Shown: positions 21,506 through 32,360, counted from the first letter of the stretch. The stretch: DNA of 64,000 nucleotides from Variovorax paradoxus (GCF_029919115.1 NZ_CP123990.1:2480001-2544000); one strand, 5' to 3'. Notes: generated from the sequence alone by a model not told the origin. Program-made: numbers and translations.

Positions 21506-22294
21506 TCAACGCGCGATGCCGCGCGTCGAATTGGCGAGAAAGCGCTCCATCAGCGCCACGTCCTCGGCCGCTTCAGGAATTTCAGCCGCCAAGGCGTTGA
21601 TGCCGGCGCGCGCTTCTTCGAGCGTCTTGCCCTGCCGGTACAGCAGGCGGTGCATCTGCTTCACCGCAGCCAGCCGGGCTGCCGAGAAATCGCGGCGGCG
21701 AAGGCCCACGACGTTGAAGCCGCGGACCGCAAGCGGATTGCCATCGACCAGCATGAAGGGCGGCACGTCCTGCGACACCGCGCTGGCAAAGCCGACCATG
21801 GCGTGGGCACCCACCGAAACAAATTGGTGAATGCCCGTGAGGCCGCCGATCGTGACCCAGTCGGCCAGGTGCACGTGGCCGGCCAGCGTGGTGTTGTTGG
21901 CCAGCGTGGTGTGGTCATCGACACGGCAGTCGTGCGCGATGTGCGTGTACGCCATGATCCAGTTGTCGTTGCCCACGCGCGTGATGCCGCCCGCCCCGGG
22001 CACGCCGAGATTGAAGGTGCAAAACTCGCGAATGACGTTGCGGTCGCCAATGACCAGTTCGGTCGGCTCGCCGGCGTACTTCTTGTCCTGCGGCACGGCA
22101 CCGAGCGACGAAAACTGAAAGATCCGGTTGTCGCGGCCGATGGTGGTGCGGCCTTCGATCACGCAATGCGGGCCGATGCTCGTGCCCGCGCCAACCCGCA
22201 CATGGGGTCCGATGATGGTGTACGGCCCGACCGAAACCGAGGCGTCCAGTTCTGCCTTCGGGTCGATGAGCGCTGTCGGGTGAACCTGCGTCAT
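21506..22294 (-). CDS. lpxA: UDP-N-acetylglucosamine O-acyltransferase
   Basis: A 262-residue protein, the same length as E. coli LpxA, that attaches 3-hydroxyacyl chains to UDP-GlcNAc in the first committed lipid A step. The N-terminal left-handed parallel beta-helix shows the hexapeptide repeats ([20 protein letters not shown]). The catalytic His region reads [10 protein letters not shown] near residue 120. The C-terminal helical part carries the [12 protein letters not shown] segment. The start [10 protein letters not shown] is conserved. Confidence 0.96.
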   Translation of the reverse strand: MTQVHPTALIDPKAELDASVSVGPYTIIGPHVRVGAGTSIGPHCVIEGRTTIGRDNRIFQFSSLGAVPQDKKYAGEPTELVIGDRNVIREFCTFNLGVPGAGGITRVGNDNWIMAYTHIAHDCRVDDHTTLANNTTLAGHVHLADWVTIGGLTGIHQFVSVGAHAMVGFASAVSQDVPPFMLVDGNPLAVRGFNVVGLRRRDFSAARLAAVKQMHRLLYRQGKTLEEARAGINALAAEIPEAAEDVALMERFLANSTRGIAR

Positions 22295-22317
22295 GCCTTG
22301 TTGTAGCCGCCGCAAGA

Positions 22318-22767
22318 TCAGTTGATCTGGCGCATGGCGCACATCAGCGTGGCCTCGCAGGCGAGCTCTGCACCGACAAGGGCACGGCCCTTGAACTTGG
22401 AGATGCCGGCCTTCATGCGCTCGATTTCGACTTCGAGCGTGAGCTGGTCGCCTGGCTCCACGGGGCGCTTGAAGCGCGCGCCGTCAATGGCGGCAAAGTA
22501 GTAGACCGTGTTGTCGTCGGGCACGATGTCCAGCGAATGGAACGACAGCAGCGCCGCTGCCTGCGCCATGGCTTCGAGCATCAGCACGCCCGGCATGACC
22601 GGACGGTGAGGAAAGTGGCCGTTGAAGAACGGCTCGTTCATGGTCACGTTCTTGAGCGCCGTGATGCGCTTGCCCTTTTCCATGTCCAGCACGCGATCCA
22701 CCAGCAGGAACGGGTAACGGTGGGGCAGCAGCTTGAGGATTTGATGGATATCGAGCGTCGTCGTCAT
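22318..22767 (-). CDS. fabZ: 3-hydroxyacyl-ACP dehydratase FabZ
   Basis: A 149-residue hot-dog-fold enzyme that dehydrates 3-hydroxyacyl-ACP, competing with LpxA for the hydroxymyristoyl-type substrate. The signature is [22 protein letters not shown] (quoted in part: [11 protein letters not shown]), with His near residue 53 and Glu near residue 67. MTTTLDIHQ is taken as the start, with AGGA 10 bases upstream. An ATG six codons earlier (22785) is possible. Confidence 0.95.
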   Translation of the reverse strand: MTTTLDIHQILKLLPHRYPFLLVDRVLDMEKGKRITALKNVTMNEPFFNGHFPHRPVMPGVLMLEAMAQAAALLSFHSLDIVPDDNTVYYFAAIDGARFKRPVEPGDQLTLEVEIERMKAGISKFKGRALVGAELACEATLMCAMRQIN

Positions 22768-22790
22768 GATTTTCTGTTCCTGCATCGTCT

Positions 22791-23768
22791 TCACTTTTTC
22801 TGGGGGGCCTTCTCCAGCGCCTTCAGTCGTTCGCGCAGGCTGTGCAACTGCTTGAGCGTTGCAGCATTTTTTTCCCAGCTCGCATTGTCGTCGATGGGAA
22901 ACATGCCGGTGTATTGGCCGGCCTTGTGGATCGAGCGGGTAACCACCGTGGCGGCCGAGACGTGCACGCCATCGGCAACGGTCAGGTGGCCCAGCACGAT
23001 CGCCCCGCCGCCGAAGGTGCAATGCGCCCCAATGGTGGCGCTGCCCGCCACGCCGACGCAGCCGGCCATTGCGGTGTGCTTGCCCACGCGTACGTTGTGG
23101 CCGATCTGGATGAGGTTGTCGAGCTTGACGCCGTCTTCGATGACGGTGTCGTCGAGCGCGCCGCGGTCGATGCAGGTGTTGGCGCCGATTTCGACGTCGT
23201 TGCCGATGCGCACCGCGCCCAGCTGCTCGATCTTGACCCACTCTCCCTTGTGCGGCGCCAGGCCGAAGCCGTCGGCGCCGATCACCACGCCGGGGTGCAG
23301 CAGGCAACGTTCGCCAACAATGCAGTCTTCGCTGATCGTCACGCGCGACTTCAGGACCGTGCCGGCACCGATGCGCGCGCCCCGCTCCACCACGCACAGC
23401 GCGCTGATGCGTGCTGTCGGGTCCACATGGGCTTCCGGGTGGATGACCGCGGAGGGATGGATGCGATCGGCCTCGGGGCGCGCATGGTGCGCCTTCCAGA
23501 GCTGCGTGAGCCGCGCAAAGTAGAGATACGGATCGGCCACGACGATGAACGCGCCGCGCGCCGCCGCCGCCTCGCGCATGGCGGGCGAAACGATCACGCA
23601 GGCGGCCTTGGACGCCGCCAGTTCCTGCTGGTATTTGGGATGGCTCAGAAAACTGAGCGCATCGGGCTGGGCGTTTTGAAGCGGCGCAAGCCGCTCGATG
23701 CACAGCGCCGCGTCCCCGTGGAGCTCGCCTCCCAAGGCGTCAACAATGGCTCCGAGCTGCAGTGCCAC
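22791..23768 (-). CDS. lpxD: UDP-3-O-acylglucosamine N-acyltransferase
   Basis: A 325-residue trimeric acyltransferase that adds the second hydroxyacyl chain in lipid A synthesis. An N-terminal uridine-binding domain ([18 protein letters not shown]) is followed by a long left-handed beta-helix of hexapeptide repeats. The catalytic His lies in [21 protein letters not shown]. Translation appears to start at GTG 23768, 15 bases after the ompH stop, without a strong ribosome site. Confidence 0.96.
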   Translation of the reverse strand: MALQLGAIVDALGGELHGDAALCIERLAPLQNAQPDALSFLSHPKYQQELAASKAACVIVSPAMREAAAARGAFIVVADPYLYFARLTQLWKAHHARPEADRIHPSAVIHPEAHVDPTARISALCVVERGARIGAGTVLKSRVTISEDCIVGERCLLHPGVVIGADGFGLAPHKGEWVKIEQLGAVRIGNDVEIGANTCIDRGALDDTVIEDGVKLDNLIQIGHNVRVGKHTAMAGCVGVAGSATIGAHCTFGGGAIVLGHLTVADGVHVSAATVVTRSIHKAGQYTGMFPIDDNASWEKNAATLKQLHSLRERLKALEKAPQKK

Positions 23769-23783
23769 GCCGTTTTCGCGGCG

Positions 23784-24332
23784 TTATTTGCCGCCCGCAG
23801 GCGCGGAAGAAGTGGTCGAGGCGTTCAGCGCCTTGATCACCTTGTCCGTGATGTCGTGCTTCGGATTGATGTAGATCGCTTCCTGCAGGATGGCGTCGTA
23901 CTTTTCGGCCTCGGCCACTTGCTTGACCACTCGGTTGGCGCGTTCGTAGACCTGCTGGAGCTCTTCGTTCTTGCGCGCATTGAGGTCTTCCTGGAACTCG
24001 CGGCGGCGGCGCTGGAAATCGCGGTCCTGGTCGACCAGCGCGCGCTGGCGCGCGGTGCGCTGGCTTTCCGACAAGGTGGGCGCCTCGCGCTCGAACCTTT
24101 CGGAGGCCGACTTCAACGCCTCGCCCTGCGTCGTGAGGTCTTTCTCGCGCTTGAGAAACTCCGATTCGAGCTTGGCTTGCGCGGCCTTGGCGGGCTGGGC
24201 TTCGCGCAGCACGCGGTCCGGGTTCACGAATCCGATGCGAAAAGTCTCCTGCGCCTGGGCGGCAGGCGCGGCAACCAGTGCAAAAACGGGGATCAACAAC
24301 GCGCCAGCTGCGGCGCGGATCAAATGCGTCAT
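23784..24332 (-). CDS. OmpH/Skp-family periplasmic chaperone
   Basis: 182 residues with a clear signal peptide ending AAPAAQA-QE near residue 28. A short strand FRIGFVNPDRVL follows, then a long charged alpha-helical hairpin rich in K, E, Q and R (residues 45-145), the tentacles of Skp-type chaperones that hold unfolded outer-membrane proteins. The ATG directly abuts the bamA stop (TAA then ATG), so the two are coupled, and they act in the same pathway. Confidence 0.93.
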   Translation of the reverse strand: MTHLIRAAAGALLIPVFALVAAPAAQAQETFRIGFVNPDRVLREAQPAKAAQAKLESEFLKREKDLTTQGEALKSASERFEREAPTLSESQRTARQRALVDQDRDFQRRRREFQEDLNARKNEELQQVYERANRVVKQVAEAEKYDAILQEAIYINPKHDITDKVIKALNASTTSSAPAGGK

Positions 24333-26759
24333 TTAGAAAGAAGTTCCGATCTGGAATTGCAAGCGCTGAATTCTATCCTTCGGGATCGTGACGAGGCCGG
24401 TCGCCGGATCCACCACTTCCTTCTGCGACTTGATGGGGAACGCGTAGGCCAGGCGCAGCGGGCCGAGCGGCGAAATCCAGCTGACGCCGAGGCCGACCGA
24501 AGCACGCAACTTCTTCTGTGCCTTGTACTGCGCATCGGTCAGGCCTTCTGCGCGCGAACCGAACACATTGCCGACGTCGAAGAAACCGTAGAGGCGCAGA
24601 GTGCGGTCGTTGCCGGCGCCCGGGAACGGGGTGCTCAGCTCGGCGTTGAAGATCGCCTTCTTGGTGCCGCCCAATGCGGCGCCTTCGGTCTGGCCGAGCA
24701 GCGGAGCATCGCGCGGACCCAGCGAGTTCTGCTCGAAGCCGCGGATCGAACCCAGGCCACCCGCATAGAAGTTCTTGAAGATCGGGAACGTCTTGCCGCC
24801 GAACGCCTTGCCGTAGCCGACTTCGCCGTTGATTGCGAAGGTGTACTGCTTGTTGATCGGGAAGAACTGCTGGTACTGGTAGCTCGTCTTGAGATACTTC
24901 ATGTCACCGCCGACGCCCAGCTCGAGGTTGGCGCGCTGCAGGCGCCCGCTCGTCGGAACGAGTGCGCTGTCGCGGTTGTCGCGGCCCCAGCCGATGGTGA
25001 GCGGCACGCCCCACACGCTGTCCTGGTCGCATCGCGAGACGAAAAGGCCTGAGGCGTCCGTCTTGCACTGGAAGTAGTCGCGGTACGACTTGGGCGTGAG
25101 GAAGGCGAACGAGCTCTGCGCGTCGAACGCGTAGCGCTCGAGGCCGACGCCGAAGAAGACGGTGTCGACTTCGCTGAACGGCACGCCAAAGCGGATGGAA
25201 GCGCCCTGGTTAACCAGCTTGTAATCGCCGTCGACCGAGTAGTTGTACGGCCGCGTGGTGGTGTGATAGACGCTCACCGTGCGCGAGATGCCGTCCTGCG
25301 TGAAGTACGGGTCGGTCGTGGTCAGCGAAAGCGTGCGGTTGTACTTGCTGGTGTTGACCTGCAAGCCGAGGAAATTGCCCGACCCGAACACGTTCTCCTG
25401 CGAGATGCCGAAGGTGAGAGCCACCTTCTCCGCGCTGGAATAGCCGGCGCCGAGCTGCAGGCTGCCGGTGGGCTTTTCCGCCACGTTCACGACGAGGTCG
25501 ACCTGGTCGGGCGAACCCGGGATTTCCTGGGTTTCGACGTTCACTTCAGTGAAGAAGCCGAGGCGGTCCACGCGGTCGCGCGAGATCTTGATCTTGTCGC
25601 CGTCGTACCACGAAGCTTCGAACTGGCGGAACTCGCGGCGGATCACTTCGTCGCGCGTCTTGGCGTTGCCGCCCACGGCCACGCGGCGCACATAGACGCG
25701 GCGCGACGGTTCGGCCTGCAACGTCAACGTCACGCGATTGTTAACGCGATCGATCTCAGGGCGAGCCTGCACACGCGCGAACGCATAGCCGAAGGTACCG
25801 AAATAATCGGTGAAGGCCTTGGTGGTTTCGGTCACCTCCTCGCCGTTGTACGGCTCGCCGGGCTTGATGCTCACGAGCGACTTGAATTCCTCGTCGCGGC
25901 CCAGGTAGTTGCCGTCGAGCTTGACGCCGGCCACCACGAATTTTTCACCTTCGGTGATGTTCACCGTCACCGTCAGGTCCTGCCGGTCGGGCGAGATGGC
26001 CACCTGCGTCGAATCGATACGGAACTCGAGGTAGCCACGCGTGATGTAGTACGAGCGAAGCGTTTCCAGGTCGGCGTTCAGCTTGGAGCGCGAATACTGG
26101 TTCGACTTGGTGTACCAGCTCATGAAACCGCCGCTGTCCTGGTCGAACAGGCTCAGCAGCGTCGATTCGCTGAAGGCCTTGTTGCCGACCACGCGCACTT
26201 CGCGGATGCGGGCGGAGTCGCCTTCGGTCACGGTGAACGTGAGGTTGACCCGGTTGCGCTCGATGGGCGTGACCGTGGTCACGACCTGCGCGTTGTAGAG
26301 GCTGCGGCTCACGTACTGGCGCTTGAGCTCCTGCTCCGCGCGGTCGGCCAGCGCCTTGTCGTACGGCCGGCCGTCGGTCAGGCCGACTTCGCGCAGCGCC
26401 TTCTGGAGCGCAGCCTTGTCGAATTCCTTGGTGCCGACGAAATCGACGTCTGCAATGGTGGGCCGCTCTTCGACGATCACCACCAGCACATTGCCGTTGA
26501 CGTCGATGCGCACATCCTTGAACAAACCCAGGTCGAACAGCGCGCGAATGGCGGCCGATCCGCGTTCGTCGCTGTAGGTGTCGCCCACACGCAGCGGCAA
26601 CGACGCGAAGATCGTGCCGGGCTCCACGCGTTGCAAGCCTTCGACGCGAATGTCGCGCACCGTGAAAGGCTCAACGGCCCAGGCTGCCGTGGCCGCCAGC
26701 GCGCTGGCCACTACCGCGGCAACGCTACGCAGGCGAAAGCGACTGAAGTTTGTGTTCAT
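24333..26759 (-). CDS. bamA: outer membrane protein assembly factor BamA
   Basis: 808 residues. A signal peptide ends near AAWA-VEPF (residue 31). Five POTRA domains (about 33-430) follow, beginning FTVRDIRVEGLQRVEPGTIF. The C-terminal 16-strand barrel (about 430-808) includes the SIRGFEQNSLGPRD (VRGF/IRGF) motif near residue 675 and ends in a C-terminal phenylalanine (IGTSF), the beta-signal. It is the core of the BAM complex. The start MNTNFSRFRLR is chosen because it begins the signal peptide. Confidence 0.97.
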   Translation of the reverse strand: MNTNFSRFRLRSVAAVVASALAATAAWAVEPFTVRDIRVEGLQRVEPGTIFASLPLRVGDTYSDERGSAAIRALFDLGLFKDVRIDVNGNVLVVIVEERPTIADVDFVGTKEFDKAALQKALREVGLTDGRPYDKALADRAEQELKRQYVSRSLYNAQVVTTVTPIERNRVNLTFTVTEGDSARIREVRVVGNKAFSESTLLSLFDQDSGGFMSWYTKSNQYSRSKLNADLETLRSYYITRGYLEFRIDSTQVAISPDRQDLTVTVNITEGEKFVVAGVKLDGNYLGRDEEFKSLVSIKPGEPYNGEEVTETTKAFTDYFGTFGYAFARVQARPEIDRVNNRVTLTLQAEPSRRVYVRRVAVGGNAKTRDEVIRREFRQFEASWYDGDKIKISRDRVDRLGFFTEVNVETQEIPGSPDQVDLVVNVAEKPTGSLQLGAGYSSAEKVALTFGISQENVFGSGNFLGLQVNTSKYNRTLSLTTTDPYFTQDGISRTVSVYHTTTRPYNYSVDGDYKLVNQGASIRFGVPFSEVDTVFFGVGLERYAFDAQSSFAFLTPKSYRDYFQCKTDASGLFVSRCDQDSVWGVPLTIGWGRDNRDSALVPTSGRLQRANLELGVGGDMKYLKTSYQYQQFFPINKQYTFAINGEVGYGKAFGGKTFPIFKNFYAGGLGSIRGFEQNSLGPRDAPLLGQTEGAALGGTKKAIFNAELSTPFPGAGNDRTLRLYGFFDVGNVFGSRAEGLTDAQYKAQKKLRASVGLGVSWISPLGPLRLAYAFPIKSQKEVVDPATGLVTIPKDRIQRLQFQIGTSF

Positions 26760-26797
26760 CTGTGAATTGGGCCGGCGCGGAAAGGGCCGGCAGAAAG

Positions 26798-28168
26798 TTA
26801 ACCAAAGAGCCGCGTGACGTCGTTGAAGAGTGCGACCGACATCATGACCAGCAGCAAAGCGACACCGCCGCGCTGAAGCCGTTCCATCCAAGCGTCAGAG
26901 ACGCTCTTGCCGGTCAGGCCCTCCCAAAGATAATACATCAGGTGTCCCCCATCGAGGACCGGCAGCGGCATGAGATTGAGCACGCCCAGGCTCACGCTGA
27001 TCAGCGCAAGGAACACCAGGTACTGGGTCAGCCCGAGGCTTGCGGACTTGCCCGCATAGTCGGCAATCGTGAGCGGCCCGCTCAGGTTCTTGAGCGAAGC
27101 CTCGCCAATCACCATCTTGCCCATCATGCGAACGGTGAGCGCCGAGACCTCCCAGGTGCGCACGATGCCGTGCCACACACCGTCGACAGGCCCCTGCCGG
27201 ACCTTGACCATTTCGGGCGGCGCGCCCACGTAGGCGCCGATCCGGCCGACCTTCACGCCAGCCTCTTCACGCAGCTCCGGCCTGACTTCGAGCTCGACCA
27301 GTTGGCCGCCGCGCTGCACCTGCCAGGCTTGCACGCGCGGCTGGCCGCCGTCGATCGACGTCCGGATCACCTCGCGCAGCTGCTGCCCGTCGACGATTGG
27401 CGTGTTGCCGATGGCCCGCACCAGATCGCCGTTGCGAAGGCCGGCGCGCTCTGCGGCACTGCCTGCCATGACCTCGCCGATCTCGGGCCGCGTGAGCGGA
27501 GCGAGCACGCCGATCTTGCGGAACATCTGCGGGTCGGCGTCCTTGGCCTGCATGCGGCTCAGGGGCAGCACGATCTGGCGCTCGGGCCGGCCGCCCTCGC
27601 CTGCGACTTCGAGCGTCAGGTCTCGGCCATCGAGGGCGCCGCGCGTCATGCGCCAGCGAAGGTCCTCGAACGATTGCACGGGTGCCAGGTCGCCGTCGAA
27701 ACCGGCGCGGGTGACGTGCTCGCCGCCGCGCAGGCCCGCGGCCTCGGCCAATGAGGCAGCCACGGGACGGGCCAGCTTGGCGACCGGCTCGTCCACTCCG
27801 ATCCAGTTGACGGCCGTGTAAAGCACGACCGCGAGCAGCAGGTTGGCAATGGGCCCCGCGGCAACGATGGCGGCGCGCGAGCGCAACGGCTGCGTGTTGA
27901 AGGCGCGGTGTCGCTCTTCAGGCGCAACCGGCCCCTCGCGCTCATCGAGCATCTTGACGTAGCCGCCGAGAGGGAATGCGCCAATGACGAACTCGGTCGA
28001 CTGGCCAGGATGCTGGCGCTTGGGCTGCCAGCGGTACAGCGTCTTGCCGAACCCCACCGAGAACCGCAGCACCTTGACGCCGCAAGCGACCGCAACGCGG
28101 TAATGGCCGTATTCGTGCACGGCAATCAGGACGCCGATGGCAACCACAAAGGCGATGACGGTGAGCAT
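26798..28168 (-). CDS. rseP: RIP zinc metalloprotease RseP
   Basis: A 456-residue inner-membrane site-2 protease that performs the second cleavage of anti-sigma-E RseA and trims signal-peptide remnants. The zinc site HEYGH is at residues 18-22 in the first transmembrane helix, the LDG metal ligand in NLMPLPVLDGGH near residue 400, and two PDZ domains lie between (about 115-310; AERAGLRNGDLVRAI near residue 240). It lies between dxr and bamA, the conserved order. Confidence 0.96.
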   Translation of the reverse strand: MLTVIAFVVAIGVLIAVHEYGHYRVAVACGVKVLRFSVGFGKTLYRWQPKRQHPGQSTEFVIGAFPLGGYVKMLDEREGPVAPEERHRAFNTQPLRSRAAIVAAGPIANLLLAVVLYTAVNWIGVDEPVAKLARPVAASLAEAAGLRGGEHVTRAGFDGDLAPVQSFEDLRWRMTRGALDGRDLTLEVAGEGGRPERQIVLPLSRMQAKDADPQMFRKIGVLAPLTRPEIGEVMAGSAAERAGLRNGDLVRAIGNTPIVDGQQLREVIRTSIDGGQPRVQAWQVQRGGQLVELEVRPELREEAGVKVGRIGAYVGAPPEMVKVRQGPVDGVWHGIVRTWEVSALTVRMMGKMVIGEASLKNLSGPLTIADYAGKSASLGLTQYLVFLALISVSLGVLNLMPLPVLDGGHLMYYLWEGLTGKSVSDAWMERLQRGGVALLLVMMSVALFNDVTRLFG

Positions 28169-28194
28169 TCGGGTCCTCGGTTGTCTCTGGCGTA

Positions 28195-29382
28195 TCAGGC
28201 CGCAAAGCGCAGCGCCGCGGCATTGGCGGCCGCGCGGGCACTGGCATCGAGCGCCAGCAGGTCCGCCAGCGATGCGGGCTTGGAGGGCGAAACGGTTTCC
28301 AAAGTTTCCATGTTGACCGCATGAATGCGGTCGAAGCGCAGGCGCCGGTCAAGAAAGGCTTCGACTGCGACTTCGTTGGCAGCATTGAGCACCGCCGTGG
28401 TCCCGGGGGCTGCGCGAAGTGCGTGCCAGGCCAGGCCTAGCCCGGGAAACAGTGCTGCATCGGGGGCATCGAAGCTCAGCGCCGCCATCTGGCGGAAGTC
28501 CAGGCGCCCCGCTCCGCTTTCAATGCGCTCCGGCCAGGCCAGGCCCACGGCGATGGGCACGCGCATGTCGGGCGTGCCGAGCTGCGCTATGACCGAAGCA
28601 TCGGTGAACTGGACCATCGAATGCACCACGCTCTGGGGGTGGATGACCACCTCGATCTGCTCGGGCAGCACACCGAACAGGTGGCGCGCCTCGATCACCT
28701 CGAGCGCCTTGTTCATCATGGTGGCGGAATCGACCGAAATCTTGCGCCCCATGACCCAGTTCGGATGGGCACAGGCCTGCTCCGGCGTAACCGTACCGAG
28801 CGTGCCGGGCGCACGCGTGCGGAACGGCCCGCCGGAAGCGGTCAGGATGATCTTGTCGATCCGCCGCGGCCAGGTGGACGGGTCTTCAGGCAGCGACTGG
28901 AAGATGGCAGAGTGTTCGCTGTCGATCGGCAGCAGCGTGGCGCCGCCTTCGCGCACGGTGCGCATGAAAAGCTCGCCGCCAACGACCAGCGCCTCTTTGT
29001 TGGCCAGGAGGAGCCGCTTGCCCGCGCGTGCCGCAGCCAGGCACGGCCCAAGGCCCGCAGCGCCCACGATGGCGGCCATGACAGCATCGACCTCTTCGTG
29101 CGACGCTATTTTTTCTATAGCATCCGGCCCACTCAGAACACGCGTCGGAAGATTGTTCTGCTCGAGCTTTTGCGCCAGCAAAGCCGCATGTGGCGCACTT
29201 GCCATGACGGCGAACCGGGGCGAAAACCGCGCGCACTGCGCCAGCAGTTCGTCGACCTTGGTGGAGGCCGACAAAGCAAAAACCTCGAAGCGCTCAGGAT
29301 GCCGCGAAATGACATCCAGCGTGCTGACCCCGACCGAACCGGTCGAGCCCAGCACCGTGATGCGTTGTTTGGGTGTGTTCAC
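28195..29382 (-). CDS. dxr: 1-deoxy-D-xylulose-5-phosphate reductoisomerase
   Basis: A 395-residue NADPH-dependent enzyme of the MEP isoprenoid pathway. The dinucleotide-binding loop [16 protein letters not shown] is near residue 10. [13 protein letters not shown] is near residue 125 and [14 protein letters not shown] near residue 150. The C-terminal helical domain ends with [11 protein letters not shown]. Translation starts at GTG 29382, which overlaps the cdsA stop as GTGA. Residues around 103-110 are encoded by an AT-rich tract discussed in the findings. Confidence 0.96.
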   Translation of the reverse strand: MNTPKQRITVLGSTGSVGVSTLDVISRHPERFEVFALSASTKVDELLAQCARFSPRFAVMASAPHAALLAQKLEQNNLPTRVLSGPDAIEKIASHEEVDAVMAAIVGAAGLGPCLAAARAGKRLLLANKEALVVGGELFMRTVREGGATLLPIDSEHSAIFQSLPEDPSTWPRRIDKIILTASGGPFRTRAPGTLGTVTPEQACAHPNWVMGRKISVDSATMMNKALEVIEARHLFGVLPEQIEVVIHPQSVVHSMVQFTDASVIAQLGTPDMRVPIAVGLAWPERIESGAGRLDFRQMAALSFDAPDAALFPGLGLAWHALRAAPGTTAVLNAANEVAVEAFLDRRLRFDRIHAVNMETLETVSPSKPASLADLLALDASARAAANAAALRFAA

Positions 29383-30224
29383 AAGGAAGCCAGCATCATT
29401 GCAATGGGAAGTGCCGGCAAGAGGGCATCCACGCGGTCGAGCACGCCGCCGTGGCCGGGCAGCAAGCTGCTGCTGTCCTTGGCGCCGGCACTGCGCTTGA
29501 TCAGCGATTCGACCAGGTCGCCAACCACGCTCATCGCGGCAAGAAACACCACGCCCACGAGCAACAGCCACCAGCCGCGTTCATGCAGCCGGGTATAGAG
29601 GCTTGCCACGGTTGCACCGGCCGCCCTGTCGGCCCAGACCCACGCAAAAGCCAGCACCACCACGCCGGCCATGCCGCCCCACACGCCTTCCCAGCTCTTG
29701 CCGGGGCTGATGGCGGGTGCGAGCTTGCCGCGCGTGAACTTGAGGCCGAAGGCGCGGCCTGCGAAATACGCGAACACGTCGGCCACCCAGACCAGCACAA
29801 GAATGGAAAGCAGAAAGTTGATGCCGACCATGCGCGCCTGCACGGCCGCGAGCCAGGCCACCCAGAGCGCCAGCAGCCCGCCCACGAGCCGCAAGCCACG
29901 CGGAACCCGGGGCCAGCCCGGCACCGCGACGCGCAGCAGCGCGGCGCCACCAAGCACCCAGGCCGCGCTGGCCAGCAGCCACATGAGCATGAGCGGCCGC
30001 TCGAGCAACCCTAGCCACCACGACAGCACGCAAAGCGCGACCGTTTCCAGCCCCAGGAACACGGAGAGCCGCTGCCCGTAACCGTTGAGACGCCCCCACT
30101 CCCAAGCCCCGGCACCGATCAGCACCAGCATGACGCAGGCAAAAGGAACGTGCGACGGATAGAAAAGCGCCGGCAGCAGGATCGCCAGCAGGACGATGGC
30201 CGTGAGGATGCGTTGTTTGAGCAT
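29379..30224 (-). CDS. cdsA: phosphatidate cytidylyltransferase
   Basis: A 281-residue polytopic membrane enzyme that makes CDP-diacylglycerol. About eight hydrophobic segments are visible. The family signature near the C-terminus is split over [21 protein letters not shown] and [19 protein letters not shown] (residues about 220-270), holding the conserved acidic metal ligands. The earlier [14 protein letters not shown] and ISPGKSWEG segments are also typical. It is coupled to dxr by GTGA. Confidence 0.95.
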   Translation of the reverse strand: MLKQRILTAIVLLAILLPALFYPSHVPFACVMLVLIGAGAWEWGRLNGYGQRLSVFLGLETVALCVLSWWLGLLERPLMLMWLLASAAWVLGGAALLRVAVPGWPRVPRGLRLVGGLLALWVAWLAAVQARMVGINFLLSILVLVWVADVFAYFAGRAFGLKFTRGKLAPAISPGKSWEGVWGGMAGVVVLAFAWVWADRAAGATVASLYTRLHERGWWLLLVGVVFLAAMSVVGDLVESLIKRSAGAKDSSSLLPGHGGVLDRVDALLPALPIAMMLASL

Positions 30225-30253
30225 GCGGCGGTATTTCGGGCCGTTGAAGGCCG

Positions 30254-30997
30254 TCAGGCCAACTGGCGATCTGAGGTGGAATCGCTGCCGGCCGTGACCT
30301 GCGCGGAAGTCTTGCCGAAACGGCGCTCGCGAAGCTGGAATGCGGCAATTCCGGCATCCAGCTCAGCTTCATCGAACTCGGGCCACAGCTTGTCGCTGAA
30401 GAAAAGCTCCGCATAGGCGCTCTGCCACAGCAGGAAGTTCGACAGGCGCTGCTCGCCGCCGGTGCGAATGAGCAGGTCGGGGTCTGGCACATGGGCCAGG
30501 GCCATGGCGCGATCGAGGTTGGCTTCGGTGAGCGGCGCGCCCTGCTCCGCCAGCTTGGCGGCAGCGCGTGCAATGTCCCACCGGCCACCGTAGTTGAAGC
30601 AGACGTTGAGAACGAGCTTCGTGTTCTGCGCGGTTGCCTCTTCGGCATCGACCAGGCCTTGCACCATTTTCTTGGAGAGCCCGGCCCGTTCGCCAACGAA
30701 GTGCAGCCGCACGCCGTCGCGGCTCAGCTTGGGCACCTCGCGTGCGAGAGCACCAACCATGATTTCCATCAGCCCCGAAACCTCTTCGGGCGGCCGGTTC
30801 CAGTTTTCGGACGAAAACGCGAACACCGTGAGAACACCCACGCCGCGGTCGACGCAGGCCCTGACGCAACGGCGCAGCGACTCGACGCCTTGCTTGTGGC
30901 CTGCCACGCGAGGCAGGAATCGCCGCGTGGCCCAGCGGCCATTGCCATCCATGACGATGGCAATGTGGTGGGGAATCTGCAGCGAAGACGAGGCCAT
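30254..30997 (-). CDS. uppS: undecaprenyl (polyprenyl) diphosphate synthase
   Basis: A 247-residue cis-prenyltransferase that makes the C55 lipid carrier for peptidoglycan. The catalytic Asp is in AIVMDGNGRWATRR (near residue 18), SSENWNRP lies near residue 70, and the RTGGEQRLSNFLLWQSAYAE region (RTGGEQRLSNF) is near residue 190. ATG 30997 is preceded by GAGG 6 bases away. A TTG four codons upstream would overlap the frr stop. Confidence 0.95.
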   Translation of the reverse strand: MASSSLQIPHHIAIVMDGNGRWATRRFLPRVAGHKQGVESLRRCVRACVDRGVGVLTVFAFSSENWNRPPEEVSGLMEIMVGALAREVPKLSRDGVRLHFVGERAGLSKKMVQGLVDAEEATAQNTKLVLNVCFNYGGRWDIARAAAKLAEQGAPLTEANLDRAMALAHVPDPDLLIRTGGEQRLSNFLLWQSAYAELFFSDKLWPEFDEAELDAGIAAFQLRERRFGKTSAQVTAGSDSTSDRQLA

Positions 30998-31005
30998 GCG
31001 CAGCC

Positions 31006-31575
31006 TCAAACGGCCATGATCTCCGCTTCCTTGGCCGCGACCAGCCGGTCGATTTCCGCGATGTGGCGGTCGGTGACCTTCTGGATCTCGGCCTCGGCGC
31101 GCTTCTGGTCGTCTTCGGAGGCGAGCTTTTCCTTGACCAGCTTCTTGACGGCTTCGTTCGCATCGCGGCGCAGGTTGCGCGTGGCGATCTTGGCGCTTTC
31201 GCCCTCGTTGCGGACCAGCTTGGTCATTTCCTTGCGGCGCTCTTCGCTCATTGCCGGAAGCGGCACGCGGATCAGGTCGCCCATGGAGGCCGGATTCAGG
31301 CCCAGGTCGCTTTCGCGGATGGCCTTTTCAATCTTGGCGCCCATGCCCTTTTCCCAGGGCTGGACGCTGATGGTGCGCGAATCGAGCACCGACACGTTGG
31401 CCACCTGGCTCAGGGGAACCTGCGAGCCGTAGTACTCCACATGGATGGAGTCGAGCAGCGCGGAATTGGCGCGGCCCGTACGGATCTTGGTGAGGTTGTT
31501 CTGGAACGCAGCCAGCGACTGGTTCATCTTCGCATCGGTCGTGCTGCGGATTTCTGCAATGGTTGGGGTCGTCAT
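31006..31575 (-). CDS. frr: ribosome recycling factor
   Basis: A 189-residue factor that splits post-termination ribosomes with EF-G. The pattern is helix bundle, hinge, small beta domain, helix: an N-terminal [20 protein letters not shown], a central [20 protein letters not shown], and a C-terminal long helix with [17 protein letters not shown] lies 9 bases before the ATG. It follows pyrH by 11 bases. Confidence 0.97.
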   Translation of the reverse strand: MTTPTIAEIRSTTDAKMNQSLAAFQNNLTKIRTGRANSALLDSIHVEYYGSQVPLSQVANVSVLDSRTISVQPWEKGMGAKIEKAIRESDLGLNPASMGDLIRVPLPAMSEERRKEMTKLVRNEGESAKIATRNLRRDANEAVKKLVKEKLASEDDQKRAEAEIQKVTDRHIAEIDRLVAAKEAEIMAV

Positions 31576-31586
31576 CTCAATACTCC

Positions 31587-32309
31587 TCAGGCATGCACCA
31601 GCGTGCCCTCGTCCTCGCCCATGACGACGCGCTTGAGGGCGCCGTTCTTGAAGATCGAGAACACCTTGATCGGCAACTTCTGGTCGCGGCACAGCGCAAA
31701 AGCCGTGGCGTCCATGATGCCGAGATTCTGCGCGATTGCCTCGTCGAAAGTGAGCGTGGAATAGCGCGTTGCGTCCGGATGGGTCTTGGGGTCGGCGGAA
31801 TAGACACCGTCGACCTTGGTCGCCTTGAGCACCAGCTCGGCGCCAATTTCGGCACCGCGCAGTGCGGCGGCGGTGTCGGTGGTGAAGAACGGGTTGCCGG
31901 TACCCGCGGCAAACACCACGACCTTGCCCTCTTCGAGATACTGCAGTGCCTTGGGCCGCACGTAGGGCTCGACCACCTGCTCGATGGCAATGGCGGACAT
32001 CACGCGCGCCACAAGCCCTTGTTTGTTCATGGCATCGGCCAGCGCCAGCGAATTCATCACCGTGGCCAGCATGCCCATGTAGTCGGCCGTGGCCCTGTCC
32101 ATGCCGACCGAGCCTCCCGCGACGCCGCGGAAGATGTTGCCACCGCCGATGACAACGGCGACTTCCACGCCCATGTTCACCACCTCAGCCACCTCCTCGA
32201 CCATGCGAACGATCGTCGCACGGTTAATACCAAAGGCATCATCTCCCATTAACGCCTCACCCGACAGCTTCAACAAGATTCGCTTGTGGGCTGGACGGGG
32301 ATCAGACAT
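31587..32309 (-). CDS. pyrH: uridylate kinase
   Basis: A 240-residue UMP kinase of the amino-acid-kinase fold, forming UDP for pyrimidine nucleotides. It carries the N-terminal [25 protein letters not shown] near residue 57, the [13 protein letters not shown] phosphate-binding segment near residue 140 and [15 protein letters not shown] near residue 165. The start [10 protein letters not shown] is used; a longer frame upstream is not conserved. Confidence 0.97.
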   Translation of the reverse strand: MSDPRPAHKRILLKLSGEALMGDDAFGINRATIVRMVEEVAEVVNMGVEVAVVIGGGNIFRGVAGGSVGMDRATADYMGMLATVMNSLALADAMNKQGLVARVMSAIAIEQVVEPYVRPKALQYLEEGKVVVFAAGTGNPFFTTDTAAALRGAEIGAELVLKATKVDGVYSADPKTHPDATRYSTLTFDEAIAQNLGIMDATAFALCRDQKLPIKVFSIFKNGALKRVVMGEDEGTLVHA

Positions 32310-32360
32310 GGGCAATTTCCTTACTTGGGTTGGCGGGGGCGAGTGTAGAACGAGGCGGTG

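Noticed and set aside
22318-23703. A long frame joining upstream sequence to fabZ
   Set aside because: The part before MTTTLDIHQ is the lpxD gene read out of frame; no fusion is present.
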